Assembly (NCBI RefSeq): GCF_004307995.1 | Contig: NZ_SIRE01000030.1 | Coordinates: forward strand, 1-64,000 | Origin: Paenibacillus thalictri | GTDB taxonomy: Bacteria; Bacillota; Bacilli; Paenibacillales; NBRC-103111 | Direction of reading: 5' to 3' | Length of the DNA: 64,000 nt | In this document: positions 32,110 to 41,739 of the stretch, piece by piece | Position numbering within the stretch: the first letter of the stretch is position 1 | How the letters are laid out: every line of letters starts with the position of its first letter | Program-made: the position numbers and the translations under genes | Notes under the pieces: model-generated | What the model saw: the letters and a program-made list of their open reading frames with translations, nothing else | Told to the model about the DNA's origin: nothing | Databases searched by the model: none

Positions 32110-34503
32110 TTACGTTTTATGCCCGATAGGCTCGTGCGGCTCCTCGTCCGAAGTGTTGCGGGATGTTCCCCCGGCCATGTACAACATCTTGTACTGCTGG
32201 GGGGTCAGCCCGTACTTTTTTTTGAACTTGCGGATGAAATGGGTTTGATCGCCATATCCGACCTGCTTGACGACGTCTTTGACGTTCAAGATGCCAGCCT
32301 TGAGCAGCTCTTTGGCCGAGTTCATGCGCAGCTCGTCAATATGCTCGCTGAGCGCTGTTCCGGTTTGATTTTTGAAATACCGCGATACATAAGAGGGAGA
32401 CATCCCGAAAGCGTCGGCAATTTTTTGCAGATTCATCGATTCGTCAGTGAAGTTTTCCTCTGCATAATGCAGCAGTTTATCCCGCAGCTCGAAGTTTTTG
32501 CTTTCCTTCTTCTTGACGATATGTTCGGTAACCATGCCGACGAGGCGGCAGTAAGCTTCGGCAAACTGCCGCAAAGTTTCGAAGCGGTTGGCAAGCAGCG
32601 CGGCGCTTGTCGCTTTCAGCCCGCTGTCGCCGGATATTTCGAATTCATGGGTAACCTGAATCAGTGACCCGGTCAGATTGAGACAGATGCTTTTGGCTGC
32701 GTCCGGGGGCATGTCGCTGTCGTGGAGCTTCTCCAGCAACGCTTGCGCTTCCGCGCCTGCTTCAGCCGTATTTCCTTGCATGATTTCTTTCATCAGCTGC
32801 GAGTCGCTCAGCGCATGATACAAGGCCGGATTGTACTTGCCGGAAGCAATGTCCCTGTAGTAAATCACCCGATTGCCGCCTCGGATAAACCGGTAGGCCG
32901 CCGCCTCGTACGCCTCATTCCAATAAAGCGGCGTCCGCTCCAGCTCATGAAAAATGCCGCTGAGTCCGATAGTGACCGTAAACGGAAAACAAAGCTCGAA
33001 AAATTCGCGGATTTTTTCCGAAATCCGCACCGCATCCTCCTGAATGTCCGTAGCATGCTGCAAATGAAGCAGCACCGCGACACCTTTGTCATCGGCCAGC
33101 GTAATCCCGTAGCCGGATCCATATTCCAGCGCTATTTCTTCGGCGACGTTCGTAATGCTGTATTTAAGCAGATTTTGCATGGGAACGGGATTTTCCGAAA
33201 CGAAACGTTCGTAATGATCGATCTGTACCAGCATGACCGCATAACTGCCGCCCTCCAGCATCAAACCGGTTGTCCTCAGATCATCTTCCCACTCCCGTCC
33301 TTGCGGAATGTTGCCTTGGAACACATGGAGCAGCACTTGATCTTTAATCATGCCGACTTTCGTCTTTAGTTGGGAGCGCAGACCGCTGTTCTCCAGCGTC
33401 ACCTCTTCAAAAGATTTGGAGATCCATGCCAGCTCGTCCTGGACTGCCGTCCTGCCGCCGGGACTTTTACGATGGATGATTTCCATCAGTGCGCGGATCG
33501 GCCGATAATTTCGCGAAGCCAGCACATAAGAGGCGGCAACGCCAAGCGCAAACACAACGGCAATCGCCGCATAAAACAGCGTCCGTGTCCGTTCCACTCT
33601 CTCGATAAATTGAGCCGTTGGCATGACGACATAATACAACCAGTCCGTATGGGCGGATTCGAGTCGCACGGTGGAAAATTCCCCTTGAGGCAGCCGGATC
33701 GATTGGATCGGGACATCCGTCACCAGCCCGGCGATGCTGCGCTGCAGCTGCTCTTGATTGGGGCTGTCCGCATAAATGCCTTTGCCGACGGAGAGGATCG
33801 TTCTGCCGCTTTTATCCGTTACGAATGCGTACCCGTCATACCCTTGGAGCATGCCGGCAATCATATTCCGCAATTCAACGCCGTTCAAAATGTAAAAAAT
33901 CGTCTGATACGGCTTGCCGCCCGTCGGAATCGGATACAGGTAATACCCTGCGGGCGCAGGCAGCGTATTGTTGACTGAGATCGGCTCAATTGCTCCGATC
34001 CGGGGCGCTCTGAGCTCTTGGAGCTCCTGTATAAACGCCGGTTTGCTCCAATCCGGGAACGGATAAGCGCTGCGGAAAAAATCACCGCTTTGGTAAATGC
34101 CGCTGGCCGCATACACCCGTTTCGGGTCGGCGTCATTAAGCAGCAGCCCGATGTCGAGCAGGAAAGAGCTCGTAGAGCTGTAAGAACGCAGCTCGTTGAC
34201 GGCTTGAATCGCCTCATATTCGTTTTCGGTGATCAGATGCGGAATCAGCTTGGAGTTGCGGGAAATTTGCACCGAAATTTTCATGATGTCGGCGAACCGC
34301 TGGTCGACCTGATCGCGGATTTGCGTCAGCGAAGCGACGTTGGAATGCTCGACGACGCGCTGCAGCGTGTCGAAGAAGCTGGTATATACAATCCCGCCAA
34401 GCACCGACAAGAGGAGCGCGACAAGCAGGACGTACGAGAAAAAGTAACTCCAAAGCCGCGACGGCAGCACGTTTCGCGCGATGCGTGTTTTCCCGATTGC
34501 CAT
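32110..34503 (-). CDS. Membrane-bound AraC-family regulator with extracellular sensor domain
   Basis: This 797-residue regulator has a membrane helix (about 17-39), a large extracellular Cache-like sensor (about 40-300), a second helix (about 305-325), a cytoplasmic linker, and a C-terminal AraC helix-turn-helix pair (MNLQKIADAFGMSPSYVSRYFKNQTG ... GYGDQTHFIRKFKKKYGLTPQQYK). It couples sensing of an outside sugar directly to transcription. It lies 26 bp after the sialidase-like gene on the same strand, at the end of the ABC operon it probably controls. Confidence 0.93.
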   Translation of the reverse strand: MAIGKTRIARNVLPSRLWSYFFSYVLLVALLLSVLGGIVYTSFFDTLQRVVEHSNVASLTQIRDQVDQRFADIMKISVQISRNSKLIPHLITENEYEAIQAVNELRSYSSTSSFLLDIGLLLNDADPKRVYAASGIYQSGDFFRSAYPFPDWSKPAFIQELQELRAPRIGAIEPISVNNTLPAPAGYYLYPIPTGGKPYQTIFYILNGVELRNMIAGMLQGYDGYAFVTDKSGRTILSVGKGIYADSPNQEQLQRSIAGLVTDVPIQSIRLPQGEFSTVRLESAHTDWLYYVVMPTAQFIERVERTRTLFYAAIAVVFALGVAASYVLASRNYRPIRALMEIIHRKSPGGRTAVQDELAWISKSFEEVTLENSGLRSQLKTKVGMIKDQVLLHVFQGNIPQGREWEDDLRTTGLMLEGGSYAVMLVQIDHYERFVSENPVPMQNLLKYSITNVAEEIALEYGSGYGITLADDKGVAVLLHLQHATDIQEDAVRISEKIREFFELCFPFTVTIGLSGIFHELERTPLYWNEAYEAAAYRFIRGGNRVIYYRDIASGKYNPALYHALSDSQLMKEIMQGNTAEAGAEAQALLEKLHDSDMPPDAAKSICLNLTGSLIQVTHEFEISGDSGLKATSAALLANRFETLRQFAEAYCRLVGMVTEHIVKKKESKNFELRDKLLHYAEENFTDESMNLQKIADAFGMSPSYVSRYFKNQTGTALSEHIDELRMNSAKELLKAGILNVKDVVKQVGYGDQTHFIRKFKKKYGLTPQQYKMLYMAGGTSRNTSDEEPHEPIGHKT

Positions 34504-34529
34504 TGTTCAAACGCTCCTCTCGGACTTGG

Positions 34530-35603
34530 TCAGGCTTTGTTTACGATGACTTGCAAGCGGGCGTGTTCGGTTACACAACCTCCGGCCAGCACATCTTCCT
34601 CTGTAAAAACAGCCATTAAAATTTCTTTTGCTTGGGTTCGTTCCCGGTCATAAATGATATATATGCGTCCGTCTGCGCTCTGCGCGCCATCCGGATAAGA
34701 GACGTCCGAACGGGGGTCCAGCACCAGCTTGCCGTGCCAGCTTCGCCCGTCATCGTCCGAAAGCATCGCCGTCAGGTGGCTGCGTCCGCGGAACTGATAG
34801 TGATTAACGAGCAGCAGCCGCTCCGATTGCAAACGCCGGATAAAAAAACGTGAGCTTGGACCGCCGAGAGACGATTGTTTACCAGCCGACCAGGTCCGGC
34901 CGCCGTCAAACGACTCGCTTTCTCCGATTCCGTAGAAGGCGCGCACAAGCATCCATAAGCTGCCGTCGTTGCGTTCAATGAGCATATGCTCGTCGAAGTG
35001 GCGGTTCGGAATGTCGGCGCAGCCGATTTTCTCAAAGCTCGCTCCATTGTCGGCAGACAAGAGCACATTCGAGAACCGCTCGTCAGGCAGACGGTTCAGC
35101 TCCGAATCGTTGCAAGCCCACACCGCCGTAGGCAATAGCCACTGGCCGCCGGCCAGCACGGTCGGTTTGTTCATCATGATACCGTCGGCGATTCTGCGCG
35201 GCTCGGACCAGACCGGGTTAGCCGATCCGGAATCGGAGCAGACCGCCGCCCACACTCCGCATCTCCCATCATACCATGTGTAACATTGCGCCCAAAAGAG
35301 CCAAAGCTTGCCCGAAGGGTCGTGCCACAAGCAAGGATCGTAAGCGCGCACTTCGCCCGGCGGATCAACGACATAACGAATATCCGACCATGTCCGCCCG
35401 TCGTCCATACTTGTGACCAGCGCCACGAAGTTATCCGGTCCTTCATTGTCGCCCCCGCTGTAAAACGCCGCCCACAGGCGTCCGTTCGCCGCACATTCAA
35501 TACCGGGGATGCCTTGCCATCTCCGTTCCGTATATTTGGCTTCCCCGTGCGCCTCATTAACCGGCGCGGGGATCAGGGATAAATCCTTATCTGCTTGGCT
35601 CAT
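34530..35603 (-). CDS. Sialidase-like BNR beta-propeller protein
   Basis: This 357-residue protein has Asp boxes SMDDGRTWSD, SADNGASFE, SFDGGRTWSAG and SDDDGRSWHG typical of sialidase-fold propellers. There is no signal peptide, so the substrate is expected inside the cell. AACATG-proximal GGCGGAA precedes the start. It follows the solute-binding gene by 15 bp. It is related in fold, not closely in sequence, to the two sialidase-like proteins at 27.7-29.9 kb. Confidence 0.83.
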   Translation of the reverse strand: MSQADKDLSLIPAPVNEAHGEAKYTERRWQGIPGIECAANGRLWAAFYSGGDNEGPDNFVALVTSMDDGRTWSDIRYVVDPPGEVRAYDPCLWHDPSGKLWLFWAQCYTWYDGRCGVWAAVCSDSGSANPVWSEPRRIADGIMMNKPTVLAGGQWLLPTAVWACNDSELNRLPDERFSNVLLSADNGASFEKIGCADIPNRHFDEHMLIERNDGSLWMLVRAFYGIGESESFDGGRTWSAGKQSSLGGPSSRFFIRRLQSERLLLVNHYQFRGRSHLTAMLSDDDGRSWHGKLVLDPRSDVSYPDGAQSADGRIYIIYDRERTQAKEILMAVFTEEDVLAGGCVTEHARLQVIVNKA

Positions 35604-35618
35604 ACATGTTCCGCCTTT

Positions 35619-37262
35619 CTACTTGTTCTTCGAATAACGTTCATATGCAGCCAGGTAAATGCTCATATATTCGTCGAGCCCCATCTTTTTTAAGGTGGCG
35701 ACATAGTCGTCCCACTTGGAGATTGGCGCTTTGCCGGTGATGAATTGGGTTTGCATTTCCTTCACGTATTTGTCGATGTCGTTGGAGAGGGCGAGCATCC
35801 GCTCATTTTCTTTTTGCGTATAAAGGAAAGCCGGCCATACTTCTTTCGGCACGTAAGGCTGGAGGTTTTTGCCGGCTTCGATCACCTCCGGAAGTCCTTC
35901 GCCGGTATCCCAGGCAAACCGTTCCTCACGGACAATCGGATGATTGGTAAAAGGAGCGACCAAATCGCGGGAAATTGCCTGGTCCAGCGTTAAACCGTTC
36001 GGATTGTTGACAATATCCTGTACGAAACGGTATTTGCCGTCTTTCATTTCATAGGTCTTGCCTTCGACGCCCATCCAATACAGCACGGCGCCGTCCCCGT
36101 CGATGAAATAGTCGGCCCAGCGCATCGTTGCTTCGGGATTCTTATTTGCTTTAGTAATGACAAATGCGCCGTGGAACTGCAAGGAAGGGGCGATCCCTAC
36201 CCACAGCTGGTCGCCGTGAGGACCCTTGAGCGCCTGCGGGATGCCTTTGAAGTCGACCCGTTTTTGCCCGGCCGGTACCGTGTTGATGCTGGGGAACGCG
36301 CCGACCTGGTCTTTGGTGATTTTGGCCGTCAAAATCGGTACGGTGTTGGTGAATATTTCCGGATCGATCAATCCTTCGGCATAAAGCTTGCGCAAATATT
36401 CCATCACTTCCTTGTACTTCGGATCCATCGGGATAAACCGCAGCTTTTTCGCATTTTCATCATAATCGACGTAAGGATGAGACTGCCCGCGGTTGTTTAA
36501 ACCGTAAGCGCCGGCAATCGAGCGGTAGACGCCGGTAATATCGTTGCTGATCGGAATTTCATCGGCTTGGCCGTTTTTATTCGGGTCCTTTTCTTTAAAC
36601 GCTTTCAAAACCTGGTACAGCTCATCCGTTGTCTTAGGCATCTGCAAACCGAGCGCATCAAGCCATTTCTGGTTGATATACAACTTGGTGCCTAGCAGAT
36701 GCGTCGGATTAATCGAAATTTTGGGCAGCGAGTATATTTTGCCGTCGGGTGCGGTGAGCCCTTTGATGATTTCCGGATGCGCTTGCGCTACCTTTTTAAA
36801 ATTCGGCGCGTATTTGTCGATCAGATCGTTGAGCGGAATAAACACGCCTTGCTCACCGTAGTTGATCAAATCCTGTGTGGAAATGCCGCCTCCGTAAAAG
36901 GCGTCCGGATACGTGCCGCTCGCCAGCAGCAAGTTTTTTTTCTCCTCCAGGTTGGCTTGCGGGATCAGCTCCCAGTCGATATGAACGCCGGTCCGTTTCT
37001 CGGCTTCGGTCCACAGCAGCTTATCTTTCCATTCGCCGTGCAGCGGAGATTGAGCGGCGACCATCTTCAGCGAGATCCGTTCTTTGACGATCGGCAGACC
37101 GGTTATGTTGAGGTTTTTGGCCGTGTCTGCGGATTTCCCCGTATCGCCGGCAATACCCGAACCGCTTCCCGCAGGGGCCGAGGTGCAGGCCGGCAGAATG
37201 GCGGCGCAGGCAAATAATGTGATCGCGGCCCAGTGGCCGGCGGATATTGATCTTTGTCCCAT
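35619..37262 (-). CDS. Extracellular solute-binding lipoprotein of the second ABC module
   Basis: This 547-residue protein has a lipoprotein signal (LPAC) and a LipO-like binding fold: FIPLNDLIDKYAPNFKKVAQAHPE, LYINQKWLDALGLQMPKTTDELYQVLKAFKEKDPNKNGQADEIPI and VGAFPSINTVPAGQ. The DPNKNGQADE stretch is the calcium-loop-like motif common in this family. AGGAGG lies 6 bases before the ATG. It is transcribed after the two permease genes. Confidence 0.93.
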   Translation of the reverse strand: MGQRSISAGHWAAITLFACAAILPACTSAPAGSGSGIAGDTGKSADTAKNLNITGLPIVKERISLKMVAAQSPLHGEWKDKLLWTEAEKRTGVHIDWELIPQANLEEKKNLLLASGTYPDAFYGGGISTQDLINYGEQGVFIPLNDLIDKYAPNFKKVAQAHPEIIKGLTAPDGKIYSLPKISINPTHLLGTKLYINQKWLDALGLQMPKTTDELYQVLKAFKEKDPNKNGQADEIPISNDITGVYRSIAGAYGLNNRGQSHPYVDYDENAKKLRFIPMDPKYKEVMEYLRKLYAEGLIDPEIFTNTVPILTAKITKDQVGAFPSINTVPAGQKRVDFKGIPQALKGPHGDQLWVGIAPSLQFHGAFVITKANKNPEATMRWADYFIDGDGAVLYWMGVEGKTYEMKDGKYRFVQDIVNNPNGLTLDQAISRDLVAPFTNHPIVREERFAWDTGEGLPEVIEAGKNLQPYVPKEVWPAFLYTQKENERMLALSNDIDKYVKEMQTQFITGKAPISKWDDYVATLKKMGLDEYMSIYLAAYERYSKNK

Positions 37263-37297
37263 AAGAACCTCCTCGAATGGTTTTGCTTAAGTCCGTA

Positions 37298-38179
37298 TTA
37301 CCCTTTGATCGCTCCAATCATGACACCTTTGACAAAATACCGCTGAAGCAGCGGATACAAAACGAGGATAGGAGCGCTGGCCACAACGATGATGGCGTAT
37401 TTGACGCCTTCGCCAGCGACGATTTGCTCGACCGAACCTTCGGAAGCGCCAACCATGGCTCCCATTTGATTTTGCAGCAAAATGCCTCTCATGACCAGCT
37501 GCAGCGGATGTTTTCCGGCTTCGGACACATACATCAAGGCGTTAAAAAACGCGTTCCAGTGGCCAACACCGTAGAACAACACCATCACGGCAACGACAGG
37601 CAGCGAAAGCGGCAGCACGATGCGGACAAGCAGCCGCAGATTGGAGCAGCCGTCCATATGGGCCGACTCCTGAATTTCGACCGGGATGTTCTGGAAAAAG
37701 GTGCGCATGATGATAATGTTCCACATCGAGACGGCGCCCGGCAAAATCACCGCCCAAAACGAGTTGATCAGCCCCAAGCTTTTGATAAGCAGATAGGTCG
37801 GAATCAGCCCGCCGCTGAAAAACATCGTAACCGTAAAATAGACGGTAAATGCCCCGCGCCCGGCAAAATCTTTGCGTGATAAAGGATACGCTGCGCATAT
37901 GGTTAAGACGACGTTAAGCGTTGTGCCGATCAGCGTATACCGGAGCGTATTGAGATATCCGGTGATGACAAACGGATTCTGGAACACTCTTTCATAAGAG
38001 GTAAGAGTTAATCCTTTGGGCCACAGCCACAAGCGTCCTTCCAAGATATAAGCGGGATTGCTGAACGACGCGCTGAGCACAAAAATGAGCGGGTACAACA
38101 CGATCAAGGTAATCAGCCCGAGCAGCAGGATGTTCGCCCCATCAAACAGGCGGTCGCCGCGGGATTGCAAATGGCCCAT
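37298..38179 (-). CDS. ABC sugar transporter permease, YtcP/LplC type
   Basis: This 293-residue protein has six membrane helices, the EAA loop ESAHMDGCSNLRLLVRIVLPLSLPVV and the end LLQRYFVKGVMIGAIKG. It follows the LplB-type permease by 17 bp and precedes the binding-protein gene by 35 bp. Confidence 0.93.
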   Translation of the reverse strand: MGHLQSRGDRLFDGANILLLGLITLIVLYPLIFVLSASFSNPAYILEGRLWLWPKGLTLTSYERVFQNPFVITGYLNTLRYTLIGTTLNVVLTICAAYPLSRKDFAGRGAFTVYFTVTMFFSGGLIPTYLLIKSLGLINSFWAVILPGAVSMWNIIIMRTFFQNIPVEIQESAHMDGCSNLRLLVRIVLPLSLPVVAVMVLFYGVGHWNAFFNALMYVSEAGKHPLQLVMRGILLQNQMGAMVGASEGSVEQIVAGEGVKYAIIVVASAPILVLYPLLQRYFVKGVMIGAIKG

Positions 38180-38196
38180 ATTTTACTCCTTCCCGG

Positions 38197-39102
38197 TTAC
38201 CATAAGCCGGTGTTCGTTAATTTACGGGACAAGCGGTTGACCGTCAGCAGCAGGATCAGGTTGATCGCCGAATTAAACAAGCCGACCGCGGAGGAGAAGC
38301 TGTATTGGGCGCCCAGGATGCCGCTTCGGTAGACGTAGGTGGAAATCACGTCGGAGGCGTTGATGTTGAGATCGTTCTGCATGAGAAATACCTTCTCGAA
38401 TCCGACAGCCATAATGCGCCCGCATTCCAAAATAAATACGATTATGATCGTCGGCAAAATTCCCGGAATGTTGATGTGCCATATGCGCTGCCATTTGCTT
38501 GCCCCGTCGAGCATCGCCGACTCATGCTGCTGCGGATCGACGCCGGCGAGCGCAGCGATGAAAATGATCGAATTCCAGCCGGTATTTTGCCATACCCCCG
38601 AGAGCACGTACAATGTTTTGAACCAGCTAGGCTCGCCCAAATAATCGACGGCTGTGCCTCCCAACGCCACCGCGGCCTGGTTGATCAAACCGCTCTTCGG
38701 CGCTAAAAATATCGCCAGCATCCCGACCAGCACGACGGTCGATATAAAATGAGGCGCGTAGGTGACGGTTTGCACTGTCTTTTTAAACGCCGCCGATCGC
38801 AGCTCGTTCATCATTAGCGCCAGCGCAATGGCTAACGGAAAGCTGACGAGCAAATAATACACGCTGATCAGAAAAGTGTTGACCACAAGCCTCCCGAAAT
38901 AATACCCTTCGAAAAACCGCTCGAAATGCTTGAAGCCGACCCACGGACTGCCCCAGACGCCCTTGGTCGCCAAGAAATCTTTAAAGGCGATCTGCACGCC
39001 GTACATCGGAAAATACTCAAAGACGGCGACATATGCGACCACAGGTAAAATAAGCGCATATAATTCCCAATTGCGGACCCACGCTTTTGTTATATGATTC
39101 AC
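38197..39102 (-). CDS. ABC sugar transporter permease, LplB type
   Basis: This 301-residue protein has six helices, the family start PVVAYVAVFEYFPMYGVQIAFKDF and the EAA loop ESAMLDGASKWQRIWHINIPGI. It is the first gene of the operon, with GGGGG upstream of the ATG. A near-consensus cre site lies 74 bases upstream. Confidence 0.93.
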   Translation of the reverse strand: MNHITKAWVRNWELYALILPVVAYVAVFEYFPMYGVQIAFKDFLATKGVWGSPWVGFKHFERFFEGYYFGRLVVNTFLISVYYLLVSFPLAIALALMMNELRSAAFKKTVQTVTYAPHFISTVVLVGMLAIFLAPKSGLINQAAVALGGTAVDYLGEPSWFKTLYVLSGVWQNTGWNSIIFIAALAGVDPQQHESAMLDGASKWQRIWHINIPGILPTIIIVFILECGRIMAVGFEKVFLMQNDLNINASDVISTYVYRSGILGAQYSFSSAVGLFNSAINLILLLTVNRLSRKLTNTGLW

Positions 39103-39175
39103 CCCCTTATGCCGATTAAGCTCAGCATAGTCCGGCAGGACGGCAGCTGTATATCGGAGCTTGGCGCTCTGACTC

Positions 39176-39190
39176 GGCTAACGTTTACAT
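39176..39190 (-). promoter_or_regulatory. CcpA cre-like site upstream of the second ABC operon
   Basis: The minus strand reads ATGTAAACGTTAGCC, 14 of 15 matches to WTGNAANCGNWNNCW. It suggests carbon catabolite control of the transporter and sialidase-like genes. Confidence 0.5.
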
Positions 39191-39351
39191 CCACCCAACA
39201 TGCAATCGGATTTTGATGTGGTGCATGAGAATTTGTTTACATATATAAAGAAAATCAAATCGTGACGGAAAAAAATAAAACCGCCGGACAAGTATCGGCG
39301 TTATTTCTATGGAATGAGAAAATGACAAGGGCGGCAGGAAAACCACGAGGC

Positions 39352-39406
39352 TTGACAAAAGGGAAACGATCAACATATAATCAATACATAAAATAAGTAA
39401 CTTATT
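39352..39406 (+). promoter_or_regulatory. doxX promoter and palindromic operator
   Basis: TTGACA (39352-39357), 18 bases, and TATAAT (39376-39381) form a consensus sigma-A promoter. Just downstream lies the perfect palindrome AATAAGT-A-ACTTATT (39392-39406), placed as a repressor site; HxlR or MarR regulators bind sites of this kind. The regulator is not in this window. Confidence 0.75.
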
Positions 39407-39441
39407 AATTATTAGTTATTTGCGATATGGAGGGAATATTT

Positions 39442-39861
39442 ATGGACAGAAGTGTGGGGACGTCAATATTAAGAATTGTGCTGGGCATTACTTTTTTGGT
39501 TCACGGGTTTGCCAAGTTTGAAACATTTGACGGGATCGCGGGTTGGTTCGTCAGCATCGGGCTGCCGAGTTTTATGCCGTATCTGGTGACCGGTGTCGAA
39601 ATATTGGGAGGTATCGGCCTCATATTGGGATTCGGCACCCGCTTGATTTCCGTTGTTATCATTTTGCTGATGGCTGGAGCGATCTTTAAAGTCAAGCTGG
39701 CGGTCGGATTTCTGGGAGACGGTAAAATGGCCGGGTACGAGCTGGACCTGGCGCTTCTGGTGATGGCGCTGCATCTTGCCTTGAGCGGCAGCTACACCCT
39801 CTCCTTGGACGGTCTGCTGCGCAGGGATAAAGAAACGTCTCAGGACGGACGTACAATTTGA
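39442..39861 (+). CDS. DoxX-family membrane protein
   Basis: This 139-residue protein has four membrane helices and the DoxX start SILRIVLGITFLVHGFAKF. DoxX proteins are linked to thiol or quinone stress in several bacteria. GGAGGG lies 8 bases before the ATG at 39442. It is a single-gene unit under a strong promoter with a palindromic operator. Confidence 0.85.
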   Translation: MDRSVGTSILRIVLGITFLVHGFAKFETFDGIAGWFVSIGLPSFMPYLVTGVEILGGIGLILGFGTRLISVVIILLMAGAIFKVKLAVGFLGDGKMAGYELDLALLVMALHLALSGSYTLSLDGLLRRDKETSQDGRTI

Positions 39862-39900
39862 TTTGAGCAAGACTCTAACGCCGCATTATTTAATGACATA

Positions 39901-39996
39901 AAAACCGTCCGGTGATGAAAATGCACCCCCAATCGTCAGTTGTGTTTGACCTTTGGGGGTGCATTTCGGTGCATTTCGCGTCACTTGGACGGTTTT
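39901..39996. terminator. Large two-tier hairpin, bidirectional terminator
   Basis: Outer arms AAAACCGTCC and GGACGGTTTT enclose an inner 14-bp stem (AAATGCACCCCCAA against its complement at 39952-39966). A- and T-tracts at the ends allow stops from both sides: doxX from the left and the chromate transporter genes from the right. Confidence 0.75.
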
Positions 39997-40103
39997 ATTA
40001 CGAGCGGGGAGCCCAAGGCATGATCGAAACCCCGATAATACATATTATCTCTCCGGTCCACAAGCGATCCGGTTTCACCGTCCTGCCCTTAATGTGCTTG
40101 TTG

Positions 40104-40634
40104 TCAGCTTAAGAATACGCCACCGTATACGAACGCGCATAAGATGACCAAAGCCGGGTGGATCTTCCTCATGCTCATCAGCCAAAAGGCGACGGCTGCT
40201 ATGCCAAGAGACTGCCATACGCCGATGGAATGAACCGAACCCGAGAACATCTGCCATGTCATCACGGCCATCATCACAGCAATTACCGGTTGGACAAGCA
40301 GCGTCATCCCTTTCACGACAGGCGACTGGCGGTAACGCTGCAAAATATTAATAAGTATGATAAGAGCTGCTGCCGAAGGTACGACCGTAGCCAGCGAGGT
40401 GAGAATAAATCCTGCCCAGCCTCCGACCTCGTATCCGACATAGGCGGCGATTTTCGTGGCGATTGGCCCCGGCAGCATATTGCCCAGCGCCAGCATGTTG
40501 GAAAACTCCGTATTATCGATCCATTGGTAGTGATGAACGATTTCTTGATACATCAGCGGTATGGTGGACGGGCCTCCGCCATATCCAAGTATGTTGGGAA
40601 TGAGGAAGCCGAGAAGAAGATAAATCCATTCCAT
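40104..40634 (-). CDS. Chromate transporter, short-chain subunit (YwrA-like)
   Basis: This 176-residue membrane protein is one half of a two-gene CHR transporter. The conserved GYGGGPSTIPLM and LPGPIATKIAAYVGY motifs are present. Its partner gene lies 2 bp upstream. In Bacillus subtilis the paired ywrB/ywrA genes (also called chr3) plus the Lrp-type ywrC have the same order, so this is the likely equivalent. Real substrates may include sulfate or other anions. Confidence 0.9.
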   Translation of the reverse strand: MEWIYLLLGFLIPNILGYGGGPSTIPLMYQEIVHHYQWIDNTEFSNMLALGNMLPGPIATKIAAYVGYEVGGWAGFILTSLATVVPSAAALIILINILQRYRQSPVVKGMTLLVQPVIAVMMAVMTWQMFSGSVHSIGVWQSLGIAAVAFWLMSMRKIHPALVILCAFVYGGVFLS

Positions 40635-40636
40635 GA

Positions 40637-41221
40637 TCAGGCACTCTCCCCTCGGGCGCTTTTCTTATTTTTTTGGAGATGGGCGAGCACACGGAAATGA
40701 AACGCTCCGTACAGCAGGAACAACACGATCACAATCGCGGAATGCACACTGACTACCTGCAGCAGCAAAAAAGATACGGCAAATAAGGCGATACCGACCA
40801 CTTTACCCAGCCCTTTCACCGCTTTTTCGGCAAATTCATAGGCCATCATCCCGAGCATGACCGCGACGACCGGAGTCACCGCGCCGATCATACCGGCTAT
40901 AACTTTGGACGAACTGAGCAGGGTAATTACGGACAGCAATAAGACCATAGCCAGAGATGTCGGCAAAATATGGGCTATCAATGCGACAACGGCGCCCAGG
41001 ACACCTTTTTGACGGTAGCCGACATATGCCGCCAGCTTGGTGGCGATCGGTCCCGGCAGCGCATTGGCGACGGCCAGCACCTCTCCGAACTCCTCGTTGG
41101 AGATCCAGCGGTACCGGGTGACGGCTTCGTAGCGGATTAACGGGATGATCGATGGGCCTCCGCCGTAACCCAATATACCCGTTCTAAACATGGCGATGAT
41201 AAGTTCTGTGTAACGGTTCAT
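40637..41221 (-). CDS. Chromate transporter, short-chain subunit (YwrB-like)
   Basis: This 194-residue membrane protein carries the same CHR motifs, GYGGGPSIIPLI and LPGPIATKLAAYVGY, in the second half of the pair. Both subunits are needed in paired CHR transporters. It starts 35 bp after the Lrp gene, so all three are co-transcribed. Confidence 0.9.
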   Translation of the reverse strand: MNRYTELIIAMFRTGILGYGGGPSIIPLIRYEAVTRYRWISNEEFGEVLAVANALPGPIATKLAAYVGYRQKGVLGAVVALIAHILPTSLAMVLLLSVITLLSSSKVIAGMIGAVTPVVAVMLGMMAYEFAEKAVKGLGKVVGIALFAVSFLLLQVVSVHSAIVIVLFLLYGAFHFRVLAHLQKNKKSARGESA

Positions 41222-41256
41222 TGAGGGTCACACTCCTGTAGTGGAAAGATTAGCGG

Positions 41257-41739
41257 CTACAGCTTCATTCCTGTGCGGCTTTTATATCTTTTAATAAGCA
41301 CCTGGCAATCTACGCTGGTAATGCCGGGCAGCGCGTACAGCTTCTCCTGCAAGAAAAGCTCCATTTGCCGGTTGTCGGCAAACAGCCCGTGCATATGCAG
41401 CTTGCTGGGTCCGGTCATGTGGTACAGGCTGGTCACCTCGGGTTCATCGGCCAGCTTGTCGGCCACTTCCATTAGATGCTTAGGTTCCACCTCAACGTTA
41501 AAAAAAGCCGATACGGTGATGCCCAGCTTTTCCGGATTCACGATAGCCGAGATGCCCTCGAGTGTTCCGTCCTCCATCAGCGCGTTGATCCGCGTCTGCA
41601 CCCCTACACGCGACAAGCCGACTTCCTTAGCGATATCGGTATAGGACGATCTGCCGTTTTGCAGCAAAATCGCAATGATTTTACGATCGATCTCATCAAG
41701 CGGAGAGGATGCGCCTTCCAAAATGAATTTGGAATTCAT
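41257..41739 (-). CDS. Lrp/AsnC-family regulator (YwrC-like), chromate transporter operon
   Basis: This 160-residue protein has an AsnC-type helix-turn-helix (SSYTDIAKEVGLSRVGVQTRINALMEDGTLEG) and a C-terminal RAM domain (TSLYHMTGPSKLHMHGLFADN). It is about two thirds identical by eye to the regulator at 53028-53510. Bacillus YwrC (ChrS) sits in the same place before the paired chromate transporter genes. It should bind amino-acid-like or anion ligands and control this operon. Confidence 0.92.
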   Translation of the reverse strand: MNSKFILEGASSPLDEIDRKIIAILLQNGRSSYTDIAKEVGLSRVGVQTRINALMEDGTLEGISAIVNPEKLGITVSAFFNVEVEPKHLMEVADKLADEPEVTSLYHMTGPSKLHMHGLFADNRQMELFLQEKLYALPGITSVDCQVLIKRYKSRTGMKL

